A stretch of DNA of 6,333 nt from Planctomycetota bacterium (GTDB lineage Bacteria; Planctomycetota; Phycisphaerae; Sedimentisphaerales; Anaerohalosphaeraceae): the NCBI GenBank assembly GCA_012519365.1, contig JAAYQH010000059.1, forward strand, positions 1 to 6,333. Reading direction: 5' to 3'. Positions 1 through 5,334 of this stretch are shown piece by piece. The position numbers and the translations under genes were made by a program. Positions within the stretch are counted from its first letter, which is position 1, and each line of letters opens with the position of its first letter. Below the pieces are notes generated by a model. The model searched no databases and was not told where the DNA came from. It saw nothing but the letters and a program-made list of their open reading frames with translations.

Positions 1-1680
1 CGGCTGATCGACTCGCGACCATTGATCCATCGCAAACCGGCGATCGGGTGAAAATTGCATCGAATGGGTACCGTTGCCCTCGGTCAGCAGGGTCAAGCCG
101 GAGCCGTCAAAATTGATCCGCGCATAATGCACATAATACGGATCCTGTTCAGGATAAAAACCGCTGAGTCGAAACCAGATTTGTCGGCTGTCTTTGTCCA
201 CATAATCCACCCCTCGGACAACCCATTGGCCTCGGGTGATTTGGTTTTTGACGGTACCGGTTTGGGCATCGTATAAATACAGGTGATTCCAGCCGTCCCG
301 TTCGGACATCCAGATCATCTCCTGGGTCTCGTCGATGACGCTGCAGTAAAATTTTTGGGAATAGCAGATAAACGTTTCGCTGGTTTCCTCGATGACGGCT
401 GAGGTCTGACCGGTTTGGGCATCGACGGCAACCACCCGCAGGACCTGATGGCCGCGTTGATTATAGACAAAGGTAAAACGGCTTGAATCGGGCTGCCAGC
501 GGAGGTCAAAGATGGCGTACGGATTGGAGAACAACGCATCGCTGACAGGAATGGGGGGTTGGGTATCGATATCAAACAATTGCGGTTTGTCAATAGCCAC
601 GCGGTCGCCGGGCTTGAGATAGGTGATGCTGTGCAATTTGGGCTGGAGTTGATCACGCGGGGAGGATTCAACAAAATAAATCTTGCGATCTTGGGCGGGT
701 TGGCGTCGAATTGCAACCAATTTTCGAGAATCGGGCGACCAATAAACGCGCAGCTGATAGCTGTCTTCGGGGCTGCCGTCGGTACTCAACTGTTGCTCGC
801 GGCCTTGCTCCTGCAGGTTGCGCAGCCACAGATTGTGATCGCGTATAAAGGCCTGCCATCGTTGATCCGGCGAAATGGAGCGGTCGGGGCCGGCGGGTCT
901 GTCCGATCGGCGACGAGGGGCGGTGGTCTGACGACCGATCAGGACACGGGCGGGCTGCTCGACGGCCTGATAGACTGCGATGGCATTACCGTCAGTATCG
1001 GCCACCAGCCAGACGTGACCAGCGTAGGTATGCTGGCGTCGCTCTTGGCCGGGACGAAGCAGGCCGTAACTTTGGCGCTGGCCGCCGGCGTCGAGCCAGA
1101 ACAGCTCTACATCACCGTCGGTTTGGTTAACGAACGTCAGATAGACCTGTTTGCCCGTGCGAAGGCTGGCACCAGGGGCCCTGTCAGGCGGAAGGGCCGC
1201 AAGCGATTCCGGCTGAACTTGCCCCAACACCTCCAGTTGGTACGTTTGCAAATCACATTGCCATACTCTCTGGTCGGCCTGAAACTGAACAGTCCGAGGG
1301 GTGCGATCTTGTATGTCAAACTCCAGTTGTTCGATGGGCAGCGCCTCGGGACGGACATTGGCCACACCGGCATCAGTCAGGGCGTTGGCCATTCGCTTGG
1401 CATCAAAGGCCGCAAGCCGAAGCCCATTTTGGGCATCAACCAGAATAAACTCATACGAATCCGAACCGGCAGCAACCCGATACCAGAACATCGAACCATC
1501 GGCGACCCAATGCGGATCAATGTTGTCGCGAAACACCTTGCCGCTGAATCGCTGACGCAGCGTTCGGGCACGTTGATAATCAGCCGAACTGCCGCCTGCT
1601 TCGGTCAAACCGTAAAAGATGAGAAAAAAAGCAAGAAGTGCCGTCGCTAACGTGTCTTTTGCCCGCTTACTGATCTTCAT
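1..1680 (-). CDS. Exported S9B dipeptidyl-peptidase IV-like protease with VHL beta-like domain (3' end missing)
   Basis: The frame is open from an ATG at 1680 to the left edge, giving 560 residues. Residues 1-28 look like a Sec signal peptide: basic start MKISKRAK, hydrophobic core at about 11-25, possible cleavage after TEA (26-28). Residues about 115-150 and 268-560 resemble the DPP-IV N-terminal beta-propeller, with the hallmark strings SPDQRWQAFIRDHNLWLRNL (270-289), YWSPDSRKL (313-321) and SERDGWNHLYLYD (459-471). A VHL beta-like domain lies between these parts at about 172-245. S9B enzymes cut dipeptides after proline or alanine at the N-terminus of peptides; the Ser-Asp-His catalytic domain would be C-terminal and is outside the window, so activity cannot be judged. 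The start is uncertain: GGGGGA lies 4 bases before the ATG at 1680, and an in-frame ATG at 1695 would add five residues (MVGDS). The gene has its own 210-base leader and looks transcriptionally separate from the kinase operon. The family call is firm; the substrate is unknown. Confidence 0.9.
   Translation of the reverse strand, partial: MKISKRAKDTLATALLAFFLIFYGLTEAGGSSADYQRARTLRQRFSGKVFRDNIDPHWVADGSMFWYRVAAGSDSYEFILVDAQNGLRLAAFDAKRMANALTDAGVANVRPEALPIEQLEFDIQDRTPRTVQFQADQRVWQCDLQTYQLEVLGQVQPESLAALPPDRAPGASLRTGKQVYLTFVNQTDGDVELFWLDAGGQRQSYGLLRPGQERRQHTYAGHVWLVADTDGNAIAVYQAVEQPARVLIGRQTTAPRRRSDRPAGPDRSISPDQRWQAFIRDHNLWLRNLQEQGREQQLSTDGSPEDSYQLRVYWSPDSRKLVAIRRQPAQDRKIYFVESSPRDQLQPKLHSITYLKPGDRVAIDKPQLFDIDTQPPIPVSDALFSNPYAIFDLRWQPDSSRFTFVYNQRGHQVLRVVAVDAQTGQTSAVIEETSETFICYSQKFYCSVIDETQEMIWMSERDGWNHLYLYDAQTGTVKNQITRGQWVVRGVDYVDKDSRQIWFRLSGFYPEQDPYYVHYARINFDGSGLTLLTEGNGTHSMQFSPDRRFAMDQWSRVDQP
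946..1167 (-). other. VHL beta-like domain within the DPP-IV-like protease
   Basis: Residues about 172-245 of the protease align by eye without gaps to human VHL over roughly residues 78-121. The shared landmarks are N185 (VHL N78), W195-L196 (W88-L89), Y205 (Y98), P210-G211 (P103-G104), H217 (H110), Y219 (Y112), and G221-H222-x-W224-L225 (G114-H115-x-W117-L118). In human VHL, W88, Y98, S111, H115 and W117 line the pocket that binds hydroxyproline of HIF-alpha. Here four are identical and S111 becomes T218, which keeps the hydroxyl. The VHL alpha domain that binds elongin C is absent: the chain passes through an Arg/Pro-rich linker (about 250-268) straight into propeller sequence. Identity as a VHL beta fold is well supported; hydroxyproline binding is inference. 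Confidence 0.85.
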
Positions 1681-1832
1681 AGAGTCCCCCACCATAAGAG
1701 ATGAACCATGCCTGTTCACGCCGACCTGCCGGTCAAGAAAAAGAGTAAACATCACCATTTAACAACCAAATTTGAGGATTCAGCCTTGTGTGAAGTCCTT
1801 GTTACGGATTTCGGTTTTCCAGTCGGTTTGCT

Positions 1833-1861
1833 ATGATAATGTCGCAATCGCCGATTGTATA
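1833..1861 (-). promoter_or_regulatory. Possible sigma-70-type promoter of the protease gene
   Basis: On the minus strand, TATACA (1861-1856, four of six matches to TTGACA) and TATCAT (1838-1833, five of six to TATAAT) are separated by exactly 17 bases, in an AT-rich part of the spacer just downstream of the kinase operon. Transcription would begin near 1826 and leave a leader of about 145 bases before the ATG at 1680. The -35 match is weak and sigma specificity in the likely host phylum is poorly known to me, so this is only a candidate. I see no other convincing promoter in the spacer. Confidence 0.35.
1845..1857. promoter_or_regulatory. Perfect 13-base palindrome in the candidate promoter, operator-like
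   Basis: CAATCG-C-CGATTG is a perfect inverted repeat with a single central base. It lies in the 17-base spacer of the candidate promoter and touches the last two bases of its -35 box. A shorter flanking pair, GCTAT (1830-1834) and ATAGC (1859-1863), is also inverted but not symmetric about the same centre. The one-base centre rules out a normal RNA hairpin, so if it is functional it is a protein-binding site. No regulator gene is visible nearby. Confidence 0.3.
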
Positions 1862-1890
1862 GCGTTTTTTTAGCTGTTTGTTATATTTTC

Positions 1891-4113
1891 TTAACAATCA
1901 TGGCCGGGCGATGATGCGATAATGGCAGGTTCGCTGCCCTGTGATTTGGCGGTTCGGGGAAGGGTAAACCAAAAGGTGCACCCTTTGCCGGGTTCGCTAT
2001 CGACGTGGATGCGGCCGCCGTGCAGCCGAACGAGTTCGCGCGAGATGGTCAGCCCCAGACCAGTGCCATGCCGGCCGGGGCCTTTGAGGGTTTTGATCTG
2101 GACAAAGCGGTCAAAGACCCGGGCCATTTCCTCCGGCGTCAGGCCGGGGCCATCGTCCTGCACGGAGATTTTGAAGCTCTCCTCCAGAGTTTCAAGGCGA
2201 ACGGTAATATGGCCGCGTATAGGAATGAACTTTATGGCGTTGCCGATCAGATTGACCAGCACCTGCACGATTCGATCGCGATCAATCCACGCAGGACAAT
2301 CCCCACCGGGCATATCGGTTTTAATCTTGATTTTCTTTGCGGCGGCCAGTAGTTTGAGCGAACGACACGTCTCAAGAACCACATCATTCAAAGAGCATAG
2401 GTCCACCTCAAGCTGCAGACTTCCGGCTTCGATTTTGTTCACATCCAAAAAATCCGAAATAATACGGCTGAGCCGTTCGACACCGCTTTGAGCCATTTCC
2501 AGATTTTCGCGAAGGCGTTTGCTGATGGGACCGTGAACACCGGCCAGGGCATTGGACAAGATATTGCGAAAGATACACAACGGCGTACGCAATTCGTGCG
2601 TAACGGTCGATACAAATTCGCTTTTCAGGCGGTCGTGTTCAATCAGCACCTGATTGGCATTGCGCAGTTCCAGCTCAGCGATCTTGATCTTCGTGATGTC
2701 GCGTGCGTACAGATTGACATCGGTCGAATCCCGCACCGGTGAAAAGATAATCGAATAGTAATGATCCACGCAACGTTGTTCCACCGTTATCGGCCTTCCG
2801 CCTTCGCTGGCTTTGAGGACGATTTCATATATATCCTGCGGCAGCAACTGGCTGACTTGTCGATGCCAGAGGGTCAGCAAAGGCGCTGCGGCGTCATTGG
2901 CATAAATGATGCGTCCCTGTTCATTCACACGAAGCACTGGAGTGGGGTTTTCGTTGGAAATCTGGGCCAGAAATTCGGCGTGCTGTTCGCTTTTCTTTTG
3001 TTCGGTGATATCCATCAGCAGACCGTCCCAGAGAACCTGGCCGTCGGCCAATCGCTCCGGCTGGGCGGTAATTTGAAACCATCGCTCCGTATCACCGCGG
3101 GTATGGCGCCCCTGCCAAACCAAAGAGCTTAACTGTTCCGCCGACTCGGCCAATTTGCTGAAAAACGACGAACGATCGTCAGACGAAAAAGCCTGAAATA
3201 ACAAACTGCTGTCCATGAGCAGTTGCTCGGAAGTAACCCCCAGCAGCCGCAAACAGGAATGGCTGACAAAGGTAAAAGCAAAATCCCCGCTGCTTTGAAT
3301 CTGGCATTGAAAGACCAGGCCGGGCACATTAGCAACGATTTTTTCAAAACGCCGGCGTGCCTGTTCCAGATTTCGCTCGATGCGCTTTTGCTCGGTAATG
3401 TCCTGAATCTGCCCTTCAATCGTCAGCGTCATATCGCCATGGACGTATCGATTCAGCAGCGTGTTGCGAACCCAGATTACAGAGCCGTCTTTTCGGCACA
3501 GGCGATGTTCAAGGGGATCCGGCAGCACACCCGCCCAGGCACGTTCATAAAAGGCCTGGACGTTGAAACGATCTTCCGGCAGGGTCATGTCCTTCCAGCG
3601 GAAAGACTGTTCGGCCAGATCGATGCCTCTGTAGCCGGTGACTGCCCATACGCCCGCCTCGGCCTCCATCAGCGCTGGGCCCTGTTCGTTTTTGGTCTGT
3701 CGATACAAAAAGCCATTTCGCAGGCAGCGGTTGCGGTATTCCTGACAGGCCTGCTCAATGACCCGGGATAATTCATCTCGCGAACAGGGTTTTTTCAAAA
3801 ATCTAAAGATGTGGCCGTCGTTGACGGCCTGCACGGCCGGACCCTGCTCGTTGGCGCCGGTCAGAATAACACACACACTTTCCGGACACAGTCGATGGAC
3901 TTGTCGTAAAAATGTAAATCCGTCCATCTGCGGCATTCGCATGTCTGAAATGACCACCGCGTACATCGGACCTTGGCGCAATGACGTCAGTGCCGCGTGG
4001 GGGTCGGTAAAGGTATCTAGTGCGTACTGTCCGGCAATGTTCCGACGAAGGCCGGCCAGCAAATTCGCATCATCATCAATAATCAAGATGGCATTAGGCG
4101 TACTGGCAGCCAT
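1891..4113 (-). CDS. Soluble sensor histidine kinase: receiver, three PAS-like domains, HisKA, HATPase_c
   Basis: The product is 740 residues with no signal peptide or membrane segment, so it is probably cytosolic. Residues 8-125 are a CheY-like receiver with acidic cluster D13-D15, phospho-acceptor D57 (ISDMRMP), T85 and K108-P109. Three PAS-like domains follow at about 150-245, 252-375 and 376-478; the first two end in DITEQK and the third in RDITK, the usual PAS/PAC ending, and the third starts with ENPTPVLRV. The HisKA segment holds H506 (THELRTP). HATPase_c has N621/N625 (NLIGNAIKF), a G1 box DDGPG (653-657) and a G2 box GTGLGL (683-688). All residues needed for autophosphorylation and for receiving phosphate are present. 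The start at 4113 lies inside the end of the HDOD gene (20-base overlap) and lacks a strong Shine-Dalgarno, so translation is probably coupled. Having the receiver ahead of the sensor suggests that phosphorylation from another kinase, perhaps the one encoded upstream, tunes its activity. Its ligand and its target are unknown. Confidence 0.95.
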   Translation of the reverse strand: MAASTPNAILIIDDDANLLAGLRRNIAGQYALDTFTDPHAALTSLRQGPMYAVVISDMRMPQMDGFTFLRQVHRLCPESVCVILTGANEQGPAVQAVNDGHIFRFLKKPCSRDELSRVIEQACQEYRNRCLRNGFLYRQTKNEQGPALMEAEAGVWAVTGYRGIDLAEQSFRWKDMTLPEDRFNVQAFYERAWAGVLPDPLEHRLCRKDGSVIWVRNTLLNRYVHGDMTLTIEGQIQDITEQKRIERNLEQARRRFEKIVANVPGLVFQCQIQSSGDFAFTFVSHSCLRLLGVTSEQLLMDSSLLFQAFSSDDRSSFFSKLAESAEQLSSLVWQGRHTRGDTERWFQITAQPERLADGQVLWDGLLMDITEQKKSEQHAEFLAQISNENPTPVLRVNEQGRIIYANDAAAPLLTLWHRQVSQLLPQDIYEIVLKASEGGRPITVEQRCVDHYYSIIFSPVRDSTDVNLYARDITKIKIAELELRNANQVLIEHDRLKSEFVSTVTHELRTPLCIFRNILSNALAGVHGPISKRLRENLEMAQSGVERLSRIISDFLDVNKIEAGSLQLEVDLCSLNDVVLETCRSLKLLAAAKKIKIKTDMPGGDCPAWIDRDRIVQVLVNLIGNAIKFIPIRGHITVRLETLEESFKISVQDDGPGLTPEEMARVFDRFVQIKTLKGPGRHGTGLGLTISRELVRLHGGRIHVDSEPGKGCTFWFTLPRTAKSQGSEPAIIASSPGHDC

Positions 4114-5332
4114 AGACGGTTTCTCTGGTTTGGTTTTGAATGTGCCGTTCGATCCAATGCGGCAGATAGTCGTTCAGGCTGAAAAACCGCAGACGCTGTT
4201 GATCAACCTCCGGCGAGGCGCCGTCCACGCTGCTGCTGCACAGACGATGGTCGATGGCATCGGCCAGATAGACGATATCCGCCAGAGTCGGCGTATGCGA
4301 TGCCGAAAGAACACAGCTCGCATCGAGCGGGTCATGATGGCAGGCCGCAGCCTCGATGATGTCGGCCGGCATCGCCCACAACTGAAGCATGGCCCCGACC
4401 AATTCGGCGTGGCTGATGCCCATCAGTTCCTGCTCGGTTTCATATAATGGGCGCCCCTGTTGTCGGGAACGCGACAGCGCCTCGATGAAGAGGTCTTTCT
4501 GCTGGGAAAGTAAAATGATTTTCCCGGCGTCGTGAAGCATGCCGGCGGTGGCAGCCGCTTCGGTTTTTTCCGTTCCGAAATTCAGATCGGCGCCTATCCG
4601 GCGAGCCAGTTCTCCAACCCGCATCGCATGCATTTGCAGCTCCGTCATCCCAAACGTCTTGACAAGGTTCGGATCCAGGCGAGCAAACAACCCCTCGGTC
4701 AAAATCATGGCCTTGACGGTTTTGATGCCCAAAAAGACCGCCGCCTGAACCGGATCGCGGATTGTTCCCGGCCGGCCAAGATAAGCGGAATTGGCAAGTT
4801 GCAGCACCCGGACGGACATCCCGCCGTCTTCGGCAATCAGTTTCCCCAAATGGCGAAGGCTGACCGTCGGTGAATCGATCATTTCCAGCGCCTGTTGATG
4901 AATACTCGGCATTACCGGCAATTTATCCAGGCCGGACATCAGCGAGGCTTTTTTTAATTTTTTCATCCGAAGCATTATGGCTTCGGCACGCTGCATCACC
5001 TCATACAATTCGGGCGGACGGCAAGGCTTGGCAATGACATGATGCGCACAGCGCAGCGCCCGTGCAAGAGACGGATGATCCATCACGCCGGTTAAGACGT
5101 AACGAATCGTCTCCGGAAAATGCTCACGTACATGATCAAGCAGCACCATGCCGTCCATATCAGGAATTTGCAAATCGGAGATCACCAAATCAGCCGGCTC
5201 AGTGTGCAGCCCTTCAATGGCCTCATCCGGATCGGAGACAAACCGCATCTGCCACACATCGCGTCGTCCGAACAGCATCCGTCGCAGCGCTTCGAGCACC
5301 TTGACGTCATCATCTACAAACATGACCTTCAT
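4094..5332 (-). CDS. Response regulator with receiver and HDOD output domain
   Basis: The product is 412 residues from the ATG at 5332. Residues 2-120 form a CheY-like receiver with D7-D9, phospho-acceptor D53 (VISDLQIPDMDG), T81 and K102-P103. A Lys-rich linker (122-130) leads to an HDOD domain at about 133-335, beginning LPVMPSIHQQALEMI and including VLQLANSAYLG (176-186), a typical HDOD helix. The domain still carries HD-like residues: H235, H267-D268 (LHDAGK), H308 and H332-H333. HDOD proteins are usually non-catalytic signalling scaffolds related to HD phosphohydrolases. A tail of about 75 residues has no recognised domain. A TTG at 5338 is an alternative start, but AGGA at 5345-5342 sits 9 bases before the ATG and only 3 before the TTG, so the ATG is preferred. 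The gene begins 2 bases after the stop of the upstream kinase and overlaps the next gene by 20 bases. It is the only obvious output protein of the operon. Confidence 0.93.
   Translation of the reverse strand: MKVMFVDDDVKVLEALRRMLFGRRDVWQMRFVSDPDEAIEGLHTEPADLVISDLQIPDMDGMVLLDHVREHFPETIRYVLTGVMDHPSLARALRCAHHVIAKPCRPPELYEVMQRAEAIMLRMKKLKKASLMSGLDKLPVMPSIHQQALEMIDSPTVSLRHLGKLIAEDGGMSVRVLQLANSAYLGRPGTIRDPVQAAVFLGIKTVKAMILTEGLFARLDPNLVKTFGMTELQMHAMRVGELARRIGADLNFGTEKTEAAATAGMLHDAGKIILLSQQKDLFIEALSRSRQQGRPLYETEQELMGISHAELVGAMLQLWAMPADIIEAAACHHDPLDASCVLSASHTPTLADIVYLADAIDHRLCSSSVDGASPEVDQQRLRFFSLNDYLPHWIERHIQNQTRETVYGCQYA
4949..4986 (-). other. Hairpin followed by A6 and A7 runs at the receiver-HDOD linker
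   Basis: On the minus strand, CCGAAGC (4986-4980) pairs perfectly with GCTTCGG (4973-4967) around a six-base loop. It is followed at once by an ATG codon (Met123), a run of six A (4963-4958), TT, and a run of seven A (4955-4949). These bases encode the Lys-rich linker between receiver and HDOD domain. Losing one A from the first run would bring a TAA into frame at once. It is not a terminator, because no T run follows on the transcribed sense. A role in slippage or pausing is speculative. Confidence 0.4.
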
Positions 5333-5334
5333 TG

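Noticed and set aside
559..1650. A 363-codon open frame on the plus strand opposite the protease gene
   Set aside because: It is antisense to a clearly recognised protease frame and its translation shows no domain features. It is a shadow of codon bias in the real gene.
1726..1737. GACC-TGCC-GGTC inverted repeat in the spacer as a terminator of the kinase operon
   Set aside because: The stem is only 4 bp, and on the minus strand the T-rich stretch precedes the stem rather than following it.
1864..1871. T run GTTTTTTT after the palindrome as a terminator on the plus strand
   Set aside because: The palindrome has a one-base centre and cannot form a terminator hairpin, and no plus-strand gene leads into it.
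1922..2491. Plus-strand frames opposite the kinase catalytic domain (189 and 115 codons)
   Set aside because: Both mirror the HATPase_c and HisKA coding sequence of the minus-strand kinase and have no independent support.
3758..4447. A 229-codon plus-strand frame spanning the kinase/HDOD junction
   Set aside because: It runs antisense across two genes with intact domain motifs and has no recognisable protein features.
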